A DNA stretch of 64,000 bases. It comes from Seminavis robusta (Eukaryota > Bacillariophyta > Bacillariophyceae > Naviculales > Naviculaceae). Below, one piece after another: positions 33,055 to 43,147 of this stretch. Where the stretch lies: assembly GCA_903772945.1 (NCBI GenBank), contig CAICTM010000265.1:1-64000 (forward strand), written 5' to 3'. The translations under genes were made by a program, and so were the position numbers. Under the pieces are notes generated by a model. It did no database searches. It saw only the letters and a list, made by a program, of their open reading frames with translations, and was not told where the DNA came from. How positions within the stretch are numbered: position 1 is the first letter of the stretch; each line of letters begins with the position of its first letter.

Positions 33055-33963
33055 TCAATCATCACGAGACCCCGGGCAGCCATTGTCACGAAGCCACTGG
33101 ATCACTTCCCTATGGTTACCCATGCAGGCAAGGCGATATGTATTTGCATTCCACTGACAGCCTTTTTCACGAGCCCACATCAAAATTTCCAAGTGTCCAC
33201 CTTCAGCAGCACATTCACATGTCTCTTGATTCCATGGACAACCATTTTCATGAGCCCACTTTAGAATTTCCAGATGGCCATTTAGAGCAGAAACTGAGCA
33301 TGTGTATTCATTCCATGGACAACCATTTGCACGAGCCCACTTTAAGATTTCCAAATGTCCAAATTTAGCAGCTTCGTGGCATGTCCATGAATCCCATGGA
33401 CAACCGTTCTCTCTTAACCAAATCAGAATTTCCAAATGTCCAACTTCAGCAGCTGCACTGCATGCCAAAGCATCCCATGGGAATCCTTGTTGGCGTGCCC
33501 ATTTCATGACAGTCAGGTTTCCACTTTTGGCAATGACAATGCAAACATTACTACGATGAGGTGTTTTGTTGCTGGAATTGTCCTCGAGCCAGTATTCTGC
33601 ACATGGCTGGTTACAGAATGTTTTGCAGTAGAGAGTGTCTGTGGGGGTAGGTGAGCGTCGGGGAGGACGCCATCCAGGGTTCTCTACAATGGTTGTTGGA
33701 ATTTTCTTGAGCTCAATTTTGCAGTAGTCTTTGTACAGTTGATTCATCTTCTTGTTGACAGCTCCTACAAAAGCTTACTGTCCAACACCAACAAGAGGAA
33801 GAATGCCTTGGATCCAAATCTCATTCTTGTGCAACAGAAGAACATCGACGGGGGGAGACATCTTCTGTTTCTTATTGTTGCTTGCACTGCTATTGGCAGC
33901 AGCAGCAGCACCACCACCATCACCACCAGTATTATCGCCAGTACTAATACTATCAGAAGACAT
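33055..33963 (-). pseudogene. Ankyrin-repeat gene interrupted by one in-frame TAA
   Basis: From ATG at 33963 to the stop at 33055 the sequence is a single frame of 303 codons, broken only by TAA at 33775-33777 (codon 63). The part before it is a Gly/Ala-rich head plus V-D-V-L-L-L-H-K-N-E-I-W-I-Q-G-I-L-P-L-V. After it come A-F-V-G-A-V-N-K-K-M-N-Q-L-Y-K-D-Y-C and five ankyrin-type repeats of the G-H-L-E-I-L-K-W-A-R-x-N-G-C-P-W form. The join G-Q-(stop)-A-F-V reads smoothly across the stop, so a Tyr or Gln codon was probably lost, or this is a base error. The second part could still be translated from the ATG at 33747 (230 residues). Such repeats are common in diatom and giant-virus proteins; function unknown. 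Confidence 0.72.
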
Positions 33964-34661
33964 GATCAACAATCGGGTTGACTCTTGCCTACCGATAGCT
34001 AGTGTAATGGGGAAAGTTACTATGGGTTATTAGAGAGAGCTAAGATGAGGATGGGGACGGAGAGTACTGTAGTCTTGCTTTACAATACGAAGCTATCCAG
34101 GAAGACACGTCTGGGCTTGAGGTAGTTGCGGTAAAAGATAATTTTGATTCAAATATGCAGAGTAAAGTATATCTTTAACCCTATATTTACCGCACTTACT
34201 CGTCCAAAACTGTCTCCCAATCTTCTGGCTGGTTCGTTTGCTGTCGGCTGTCGAGGATCAAGTGTGCAGCCAGTGCTGTGTTGGATCTTACCGTGCTCTA
34301 GCTAGCTAGCTAGCTAGTAGCTCCTTTGCGGAGGACTAAGCTACCGGTAGCCAGCATCGGACCAACGACCAACCATCAATGGTTCACCTCTCACCTCCTC
34401 ACCACGTTTCTTCATCTCCATGATGTATTGTGCTGCTGCGTCATCTTTTCCTGATCTACTACACGTAGCTAGCTACCGGTAGTATTCACCAACGGAGGGA
34501 AGATCCGGCGGTTGTATGAAGTAAGTTGCCTAATCCACGGTGTCTATCTATCTAGCTAGCTAGCTAGTAGAAGATGGGCACACCTGGAAAAGCCTCGCGG
34601 AAGTAAATTGCTACCTGGCAGGGTGTTTTTGAACTACTTGCTAGCTAGGTAATTCTTTTGT
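33964..34661. other. Intergenic region rich in CTAG runs
   Basis: About 700 bases without coding signal. Runs of CTAGCTAGCTAGCTAG occur near 34300-34320 and 34550-34570, with TAGCTACCGGTAG near 34465-34480. It would hold the promoter of the ankyrin gene and the 3' end of the NECAP-like gene. Confidence 0.5.
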
Positions 34662-35588
34662 TTACTCTTCCTGAGCTTCCTCAAAGTCTTGCCATATGTC
34701 GTCATCATCCGCGGACGATGCTTCCCCTAACGCAGCAGTAGTCGATTCCTCGCCTGTTTTGCTATCCGCATTCAAGTCAATGTCACCAAAGGATATGGAC
34801 ACATCGGGATTCAGTTTGGGTGCCGGTGGTGGTTTCTTGAGCAAGAAGGGTCCTCCTGCCTTTTTGGGAGATTCTTGCGAAGAAGAATCCTTTTTGGATA
34901 TTGTTGATTTTTTGCCAGAGCCCAAGTTGATGTGAATCTTTTGTCCCTCTTGCAGACTCAGGTTTTGATTATTGTCGTATTCTTTTGCAAAGTGCTGTTT
35001 TGCTTGTTCGGCCTCTTCTCGTCGTTTTATGGATTTGACAAAGAACTGCAATGATTCTCTAAAATCGGTAGCTTCGTCTCGATCTCGAAATCCAAATCCA
35101 ATGCGAGCTTCTCGACCGGATCGTTCATCCAGAATGCGGACGACGAAATAGCGACTCGAATCCACGACATTTTCGACAAAGTACTCGAGTGACAGCTTTT
35201 GTGGTTGATTAGTGGAAGAAGAAGAAAGATCGATTGTGGATTGGGCAAAAATTTGAATGGAATTCGGGTCATCTGGGTCTTGCAAATGACGAAACAAGAG
35301 CAACAGTTTGTCGCCATGTTGTTCCACCAGCAAAGAGCACGTCTTGAGAGGAGTTGCCAAATTCCAATCTTCCGCTCTGAATGGAAAGAAGAAGAAGAAA
35401 AAAAGAGAGGAATCGATGAGCTGGCTGTTGTGCAAACACGGGAACGAAAGTGAAAGAAGAAGTCAACGGTAGTGTACCCACCTGTGACCTCCAGCCGTCT
35501 TGAGTGGAGGAATCTTGTACAGATAAACCTCTTCTGCACTCAGCAGTTTCTGGCCCACCAAGTCGGTAGCCGAAGGTGGTTCTGTCAT
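34662..35588 (-). CDS. NECAP: NECAP-like adaptin-ear-binding coat-associated protein
   Basis: Two exons (35482-35588 and 34662-about 35376, intron about 105 bp with a GTGGGT donor and TTCAG acceptor) give 273 residues. The first exon encodes E-E-V-Y-L-Y-K-I-P-P, matching the first strand of the PHear domain. The second starts R-A-E-D-W and contains L-F/I-F-A-Q-S-T-I-D, D-S-S-R-Y-F-V-V-R-I-L-D and R-I-G-F-G-F-R-D-R-D-E-A-T-D-F, the NECAP signature. About 110 tail residues include K-K-P-P-P-A-P and end near D-I-W-Q-D-F-E-E, a W-x-x-F-type motif of the kind that binds the AP-2 or AP-1 ear. The family works in clathrin coat assembly. The exon-2 start may be off by one or two bases because of the adjacent A-rich run. 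Confidence 0.88.
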
Positions 35589-35934
35589 CCTTTACTGTAG
35601 CTACTCTAGAATGTATGCATGTAGCGGTAATAGTCTGGGTAGTCCGCTCGCCCGTCGACGGCAACGATGGCCAGGAGGCGGAAATTCAGAGACAATATTG
35701 TGCCTGGCTTCTACTGCATCTCAGGCTTCACAGCCTTGCTGGCTCATATCTTTTCTGGATCTTTGGGCTTCCAAGAAAACCAGAAGCAAGGTGGTTCGGT
35801 ACCGGTACACATCAACCCTTCAATGCATAATCCATCCATGAGGTCCAATCCTTCATAGTCTTCTCCCAAGCCACAACAATGAATGCAAGATCTCTGGCAT
35901 TTCGATTGCTCTGAAGTCAGCCACTGGTAGTGAG
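35589..35934. promoter_or_regulatory. Divergent intergenic region (NECAP-like / MBL hydrolase)
   Basis: About 345 bases between two start codons. No specific element recognised apart from GGTTCGGTACCGGTACAC near 35790-35807. Confidence 0.4.
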
Positions 35935-37195
35935 ATGATATTGAAAACCCCGACAAGCCGTTGCTTCCTTTCAGGCTGCGCCAACTGGCCGCTCTTCTTG
36001 GTTCTCCTCTGTTGTAGGCCGACTATTGTGAATGCTAACGACGACGGGTGGTTCGAAACGGTATCTTTTGCGGTCCCTGAGGGCGCTCCCTGGACCAGCT
36101 TGACAAGAACACGCGAACGATACACAACCGAAGCGAATGACGGCCATGAAGCCAACTTTTGGTTGATCCAAGGCAGTCAGGCGGCCGTGCTCATTGACAC
36201 GGGATTTGGGTTGGAGAATTTGGCCCAGCACTTGATGGACGGTGGATACTGGAACGCTTCTACCACCCCGTTGGTGGTGGTGGCATCCCATGAACACTTT
36301 GATCATGCGGCTGGCATGTCCGTGTTTCCCGCTGCTACTAGCAGTGACGTTGTCCTGGCTGCCGGATCAGGAGATGCCAATGCCATTACCGAGAGCATCA
36401 CGGCGAGAACTGCCGATATTCTTGTCCAGGAAATGGCCTTTTACCCGGACGAGTACTTTTCAGAAGCGCCTCCATCTGTCACTGACTTTGCGGCCCGGCT
36501 GTCCGACTTTCAAACGCAAGCAAACATTGACAGGGAGCTTGTAGAGGGTGATACTATCGAGTTGGGAGACGGGGCTGTGTTAACCATCATGGCGCTCCCA
36601 GGACATACACCTGGATCCATTGCTCTGTACGACGGACCCAGTCAAACAATCTTCACGGGAGATACCCTTTACGCAGGCTATTTGATTGATAATGCTGTCG
36701 ATTCCAACGTTGACGACTACGCAACCTCCATGGACCGGCTCGCTGCTTTGTCGGTCAAACAAGCCTATCCTGGCCACGGTGAGGCATTATCAGGGGAACA
36801 GTATCTTGCTGTCATTGATTGCTATAATGGCGGGGAAGAGGACTGCTCTTACGTTGTCGAAGAAATACCTGGAACTGTCAAACCACTGTCCAGAAGCAGC
36901 AGCAGCAGCAGTACTTCAGAGTCCGTCCCTCCAGATGGAAACATCACAACGACAGCCCCAACTACCACCACTGATGGTGGAGACTCGGACACGGTACCCA
37001 GTGGAAGCAGCGCTTCATCCAGGTAAGTTAGTTAGTTGACCTAGTTTTATGCGGACATCGTCATGAAGAGACAGTACACTGCACCCTTTTTCATCTTGCA
37101 TGCACTCCTTTCGCCTCACCAATTGGGCATGCTGTAGGTTTCCCTTGCCCGTGCTCCTGGTGGTGCCGATCTTGGCGTTCACGCATGTGTTTTGA
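35935..37195 (+). CDS. Secreted metallo-beta-lactamase-fold hydrolase, possibly GPI-anchored
   Basis: Exon 1 is 35935-37022 and exon 2 is 37138-37195, 381 residues. The N-terminus has a signal-like segment (W-P-L-F-L-V-L-L-C-C, cleavage near residue 34). The MBL metal motifs are present: H-E-H-F-D-H (about residues 121-126), P-G-H-T-P-G-S-I, T-G-D-T-L-Y-A-G and Y-P-G-H-G. The catalytic part ends near residue 315; a Ser/Thr-rich stalk (about 320-362) follows. Reading straight on gives a stop just after 37022, but a GTAAGT donor there and a TGTAG acceptor at 37137 add F-P-L-P-V-L-L-V-V-P-I-L-A-F and a stop. A Ser-rich stalk plus a short terminal hydrophobic segment is the classic GPI-signal layout. 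Substrate unknown; relatives include lactonases and thioesterases. Confidence 0.82.
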
Positions 37196-38039
37196 CTCAA
37201 TGTCAACATTTAAAAATACATATTATATGTCCGGCCAAAGCGGGCCTTCTTTGTAGCCCCGACTGCTTCGAATACGTAACAATTAACAATGCAAACTGCT
37301 GCACGTATTTTATTTGCAATGGTACGTACTGTCAGTGCGTGCTGGGAGAGTCACATTAGCAACAACTAGCCAGCTTGTGGCAACTGGCAAAGCTACGGTG
37401 AAGGTATGTCGACGGAAGCGTCCGCGAGACTCGCTTAATTGCATGATGTGGGAACTTCAAAGCTGATGATTGCTGTAGTGCTGCACTGGCTGGTTGCCCG
37501 TGCATTCGTCTTGACTGTTGTCTCCTACCCGTAGCTACGTCGCCGCGTCTCTTTGAAATGGTGATCGCGACTCTGCGGTCTTTCGGTGGATGACAACAGG
37601 ACAAGAGAGACAAACCATACAGCGATTCAAGTAGGTTTCATTGCTAGAAATGTCCCCGTTGTTCCAAACCAACCAGTTGTCCCAGTTCCAGTGCACAATG
37701 CCAAGCCTGGGGAAAGACAGGAGCCTGGCATTTCACCAGTTATAATTTTGGTGAAATCTGAAGATACTTGTAGCAGTGTAAATTATGTAGAAGCCAGCAG
37801 AGATATAATGTCAAGCTCTAACCCTTTCTGAGCGGGCCTGTGTGAGGTCATTCATTTTGCCCGAATTGTGACCTCGTCAGTTGACACCAATCCAAAAGAT
37901 CCAATTCTTGCTTGACCTTTACCTGAACTGCACCCATCGTGCCACAAACCACAAGCCACAAACCCTGCTTCCAAAGGCAACTTAGCCAACTGACCCACCG
38001 TCCTTTTACTTTAGTTAGTTAGTTCGCGCTCAAATCAAG
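37196..38039. other. Intergenic region, no gene recognised
   Basis: About 840 bases between two plus-strand genes. A frame of 81 codons at 37586-37831 (starting M-D-D-N-R-T-R-E-T) has no recognisable feature and is not called. The promoter of the Lys/Glu-rich gene must lie toward the right end, where TTAGTTAGTTAG precedes the ATG. Confidence 0.4.
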
Positions 38040-38876
38040 ATGGCTCTCTCTGACTCTGACGATGACGAATCTGAAGAAGAGGAAGAAAGCGAGGACGAGG
38101 CCCCAGGAGCCCTTTCCTCCTATGCAGTAGCACAAGGGAACAAGAAGAAGAATCTAACGGATTTTGAGGCTTTTGATGAGGGTGACGAGAATACGACAGT
38201 GGAGAAGATGAAGACGATCATGGCTCTGCGTGAGACTCTGGGAATGGATCAAGATACGCAGTGGTTGATAGAGGAGAAGCGGAAAGAAGAAGAGAAGAAA
38301 CGCCAGGAAAACATGACAATGGAAGAAAAGACTGCGGCATCGGGAGACATGATGGCCCGTATTCGAGCGAAGCACATGGCCAAGCAAAAAGAGTTGGAAG
38401 TCGAGCAGGAGAAAGCTAATGAAGAAAAGCGTGCCTTGAGAGCCAAGGCGGCCTTGGAAGCGGCCGCCAAAGACTCGGATGACGAGGACAGTGACGACTC
38501 GGATGCTCCAAAGAAGAAGAAAAAGAAGAAGAAACCCAAGAAGGTAGAGAGCTCGGATGAAGAGGAGGAGGAAGAAGAGGTTCCCAAGAAGAAGAAGAAG
38601 AAAAAGAAGAAGAAAGTTGACTCTGATGACGAGGAAGAAGAAGAGCCCCCAGAGGAGGAAGTCAAGAAGAAGAAAAAGAAGAAGAAGAAACAAGTTGACT
38701 CTGACGAGGAGGAGGAAGAAGAGCCACCAGAGGAGGAAGTCAAGAAGAAGAAAAAGAAGAAAAAGAAAAAAGTTGAGACTGATGACGAGGAGGAGGAGGA
38801 TGAGCCACCGCCAGAGGAAAAGAAGAAGAAGAAAAAGAAGAAGAAAAAACAAGTGGACTCGGACGATGACGACTAG
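38040..38876 (+). CDS. Low-complexity protein of alternating poly-Lys and poly-Glu/Asp blocks
   Basis: Single exon, 278 residues. Residues 1-35 are Ser/Asp/Glu-rich. About 35-145 are a charged helix (L-T-D-F-E-A-F-D-E-G-D-E, then long Lys/Glu/Ala runs with M-M-A-R-I-R-A-K-H-M-A-K-Q). From about 150 to the end there are five alternations of 8-11 consecutive Lys with S/T-D-D/S-E-E-E-E-x blocks, the last three as a tandem repeat of about 25 residues (K-V-D-S-D-D-E-E-E-E-E-P-P-E-E-E-V). The GAA/GAG/AAG/AAA run makes the opposite strand open too, but that frame is a shadow. Nuclear or nucleolar charged-block proteins look like this; function unknown. Confidence 0.75.
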   Translation: MALSDSDDDESEEEEESEDEAPGALSSYAVAQGNKKKNLTDFEAFDEGDENTTVEKMKTIMALRETLGMDQDTQWLIEEKRKEEEKKRQENMTMEEKTAASGDMMARIRAKHMAKQKELEVEQEKANEEKRALRAKAALEAAAKDSDDEDSDDSDAPKKKKKKKKPKKVESSDEEEEEEEVPKKKKKKKKKKVDSDDEEEEEPPEEEVKKKKKKKKKQVDSDEEEEEEPPEEEVKKKKKKKKKKVETDDEEEEDEPPPEEKKKKKKKKKKQVDSDDDD

Positions 38877-40414
38877 TAGGAAATTGTGGGTCGGTTGGTT
38901 TATGCATTTTGCAGTTGTCAAAAAGTACTAGTGGATATGGTTGTTCTTTGGTGTTGCTTGTTCTCGCTACTCCTTCAAGGAATTGAATCGCTCGCTTTGG
39001 CAGGATCAGTCCTCGTGTGCGCAACTTTAGAAACAATTCGCACAGCTACCAGCCAAGATAGCTATGCTACAATGTATCTCTAGGGTCCCATCAGAAACTT
39101 GGTTGTGGTCTTCGTACCTGAGTTTTGCGGTGCTCAAAGAACGATCTGGCGAAAGAGGCACAGCAACGTACGGTACTCCACCCAGCCAGAATCTAGGCCC
39201 TGCGCTGATTCAAATTTCTTACGCAACGACGTGAAGTTGCGAGTTTGCAGATTGATTCGATTGATTTTGTCCTGCCATTCAGCAACCGTACCGGTACTGC
39301 ATCTCGCGGACTTCCTGATGCTCCAATATGTTCAACAACAACCATGGGATCGAGACATGCCAATGGTGCAAAAGCCAGCTACCAACCAATCAATCCCTGA
39401 GAGTTCCTGCTGGCTATCCAAGCGTCTCTGCTGGATTGTGTAGATGGTTCACTTTCCTTGAAGCCATGGGGCCCCGCGGTGGCCACACGTCGCACAAGAA
39501 TGTGATCACCGACAGGATGTCATCCGTTCTCAGTGTGCGGGCCTGAGAACTGCTGGTACCGGTACAACGACCGAACGTGTTTTCTCGGTTTGCAGGATTT
39601 CTGTCAGTGTGCCGTTCTCTAGCTAGAGTCAAGCACCACCACCTGATGATCAGAGCCCTCAGCGTTGCATTGAGACCAAGTTCGAACGCGGCCACTTACT
39701 TTTACATGTACTTCTAAGCCATCCATCTCAGGTTCAGACGGTACCGGTACCAGGTACAGCGACCTTGGTTGACCAGGTCATATTACGTGTATCTGTGGTA
39801 CCGTTACCTTTGCCTGTGCCTGTGCCTTGGAGTCACCGGACTCCACTCGGCGTTCGCAGCTTTGGAGGCTTATTATACTTACTGGACATGCAGTGTCGCG
39901 CGGAAGTTCTTTACGATCTCCAGGGTTACTGGGCATTTTGGCCCATAAGTGTTTTGGCGATAAAGTGCTCTTGGGACTTAAGTAGACATTAGTAGACAAA
40001 GTAGACGTTGTAAGATATTTTAAGACATTGGTAGACATTTGGTAGACTTTCGTAGACTTTTACTAGACTTTAGTAGACTTTGGTGGACTTTAGTAGACAT
40101 TGTTAGACATTTTGGTACTGTTTTACTATGCAAGGTAGACATTTAGTAGACATTAGTAGACATTTGGTAAACAATAAAAGATATTGGTAGACATTAGTAG
40201 ACACTGGTAGACATTAGTAGACATTGTGAGACATAAGCCACTTTTACTTAGGAGCAACATTTCTAAGCAACCGGCGACCCAGACATGGCGCTGCGGAGCT
40301 GCTATCATCATGATGGGGGGACTCTTAGCTAGTAGTAAACCAAATACGGATCATTATTGCTACAGTGGCTGATGCTTGAGGCGAAGACCCGTTGAAAAAG
40401 CAGACAATTGCCAC
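38877..40414. other. Long intergenic region with a minisatellite and decayed repeats
   Basis: About 1.5 kb. Some frames of 60-115 codons exist but none looks like protein. It contains repeated ACCGGTACC palindromes (39290, 39555, 39740), a segment similar to about 32230-32440 (near 39830-39880 and 40265-40320) and the TAGACATT minisatellite. Confidence 0.5.
39978..40236. repeat. TAGACATTAG minisatellite
   Basis: GTAGACATTAGTAGACATT-type units with variants (TTGGTAGACTTT, TTTAGTAGACTT) recur about 20 times over about 260 bases at 10-12 base spacing. The unit is imperfect. It ends about 180 bases before the LRR gene's ATG. Confidence 0.8.
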
Positions 40415-42883
40415 ATGTCCGACAACAGCTTAGCATACGCCAAGGTAGTGTTGGAGCTCACGAGCAATGACCCTCTACAAGTCCTGACGTTGGAAGATGC
40501 CCAAGAGAAAGGTAGTGTCGAGCTTATTGAACTATCAAACCAATCAAGTCAGCTCAACACCCCGGCAACAGAGAATTATGATACACTGGCATCAATTGGT
40601 AAGCTTAATATCCCAACAACCACCACTACCGGTACTGGTACCGGTACCCAGGAAGCTCAAGAGGCCAGTTCAACAGAAGGCACCCAAAATCTCCTTCTAG
40701 CAGTGGGCCTACGACTAATACCAGAAACAATCCAAGAAGAAAAACCACATTTGCATTTGCCAGAAGACAGACAGGTCACATTTCCAGGTGCCTTCGCCGT
40801 TGAAGGACGTTCTGCCGGTCAAGATGACAACATCCTGGAGCATTCTGCGCAAGCGACCATCAACGCCATTGTTTCACATGTTATGAGAGAAAACGATGAA
40901 GATGCCAACCTGCTCGACCACACAGGGCAAGCACAATCTAACAAGAGATCACAGCAATGGTGCAGGCAAAGGTTGTGTCTTGCTTTGTCATTGGAAGTCA
41001 ACGTGGTTCTTGTTGCAGTGATTTCAGTACTCCTAATATTTGTGTTAGTTTCTAGTGGAGGGCACAACAACAACAATAACAACAACGACCCATTGATACG
41101 CCAAGAAAATGACGTGATTCAAATTCCTGGAACTCTCCAAGGAACAACGCCAACACGGGCACCAACAACCGTTCTGGAATCACTCAATTTACCTGAATAC
41201 ACCATCATGGCGATGCAAAACCATAGGTCTCCTCAGTTTGAAGCCTATGAATGGCTAGCTTATAACATCAACAATGCAAGTTCTACCCTTCATATACCAA
41301 AGTGGAGACTGATACAGAGATTTGCTCTGGCCACAATCTACTACTCTACAAGGGGAGACCATTGGGTGAAGCATCAAGGATGGTTGGACTGGGCCTCTGA
41401 TGAATGCAATTGGGCACAACCACAAATAGGTTTGAAGAAAAGACTCTCTCCAGAACAGTCCTGCAATGAGATGGGCAAAATCAAAGCGTTTACATTTACG
41501 ACTCCAAATAACATGGATGGAACAATTCCGCCTGAAATCTCATTGCTAGGGGGGAGCCTTGAGTCTTTCACATTGATTCGACAATTCAGACTCAGAGGGA
41601 CTATCCCTTCTGAGCTTGGACTGCTGACAAAATTGACCAAGTTGATCTTGATATCAACAAGTATCATTGGAACCATCCCAACAGAGTTTGGGAGGCTGAA
41701 AAGCCTTCAGAATCTTCAACTTGAAAGCTTACCAATTCGTGGGCATATCCCATCAGAGATTGGCAATTTGCGCAACCTATCAACATTGATGTTAGTGAAA
41801 GTAGATGTAGCCGGTACGTCTCGGTGGTTTTTGAGTGCCTCACTCAACTGACACTGTTAATTGACATGTTTTACAATCCACCCAATCTAGGTTCAGTTCC
41901 TTCTGAAATTTTGCAATTGCCTGGCCTGGAGGCTTTGCGCATTGATGAATGCCCCGGATTGAACTCAGAATACGTCCTTCAAGATACCATTGGAAACTTG
42001 CAACAGATGAAGTTGCTCTTTCTGTCAAGCCAGAATTCGGGGATGGAGATATCAATTCCACGTAAGAAATGAGACAAGGCTATGATGGTGGATTAGTGAC
42101 ATCTCACCCTATCTGTGCATTCTCTGTCAAAAGCTGAAATAGGCACACTGACACAACTACGTTACCTACATTTAATCAACTGGAATATTCATGGGACCAT
42201 ACCGGGGGAGGTTGGAAAGTTGGAAAATTTGGTAAGCAAGAGTTCTGTGCACACAAAAAATATGTTTCAAAGAGCGTGTTTTGCTGCGCTGAATTTGCAT
42301 TCTAACCAAATTGACAGGCCATGCTGGAATTGGATGGCAACTCAATCTCCGGAACTCTGCCACAGCGATTGTTAAAGTTGACAAGTAAGTAGAGTATATG
42401 TTCTGTGCCACCACATGCCGTTCTTCACTGACACCATCTGTTTCCAACATTGTTGTCTTCGTCTTCCTCTCAGATCTGATATATTTACATCTTGGTTCCA
42501 ACAAGTTGAAGGGAAAATTGCCACCTAGCCTTTTTTCCCAGCTTACAAACCTTAGGTTTCTATCCTTCAGTGACAACATCTTCTCGGGTTCCATTCCAAC
42601 AGAAGTTGGTCTGCTGTCCAGCTTGGAGACTCTGGAATTACACAATACCAACTTATTGGGCACATTGCCGGCAGAGGTACTTGCTCTGGGGAACTTGACA
42701 AGCTTGGTACTCAAAAACACATCTCTGTCTGGAAGTATCCCTGCAGTGTTGTGTGACAAAATGTACCAAAAGACCTGGAATTGCCTTGGAGGCCCTGGCT
42801 GCAAACAGTTACCAGTGAAAACCAGCACAACTGCGTGTCATGGAACTTCCCTATGCGGATGCGATTGTGGTCCTTGCCCATAG
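40415..42883 (+). CDS. LRR receptor-like membrane protein
   Basis: Five exons (40415-41813, 41891-42061, 42134-42231, 42318-42384, 42474-42883) give 714 residues. The cytosolic head of about 190 residues is Gln/Glu/Thr-rich. A single membrane helix follows (N-V-V-L-V-A-V-I-S-V-L-L-I-F-V-L-V, about 196-212), then an Asn-rich spacer. The extracellular part starts with an LRRNT-like region (R-F-A-L-A-T-I-Y-Y-S-T-R-G-D-H-W with S-D-E-C-N-W). Plant-type LRRs follow, of the form L-x-x-L-x-L-x-x-N-x-L-x-G-x-I-P-x-E-x-G. The small internal exons each encode about one repeat, and a Cys-rich cap (C-G-C-D-C-G-P-C-P) ends it. No kinase domain. Such diatom proteins are presumed surface sensors (inference). 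Confidence 0.88.
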
Positions 42884-43147
42884 GTAACCAGGAGAGATGA
42901 AAGGGTGTCTTGTTGCTTTCCTATTTAGCTAGCTATTTGAGTACCGTGAACCTTCGTCAGAGACGAAACAAGTTTGCTACCGGTATGTTAGAATTGGTAT
43001 CCACCACTGTTTTCGCTGATGCAGAGAATCGAACAACGTGGACGCGGTAGCTAGCTACTTAGTTACTGAATGATCCTGCTCAAGACGTCTCTGTCCAATG
43101 CCAACACCTGGGCAAATACCACCTAGCTAGTGGTCCTCACTTAGTTG

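Noticed and set aside
38154-38921. Minus-strand Leu/Phe-rich frame that looks like a membrane protein
   Set aside because: Shadow of poly-Lys and poly-Glu codons; there is no independent start and its composition is explained by the plus-strand gene.
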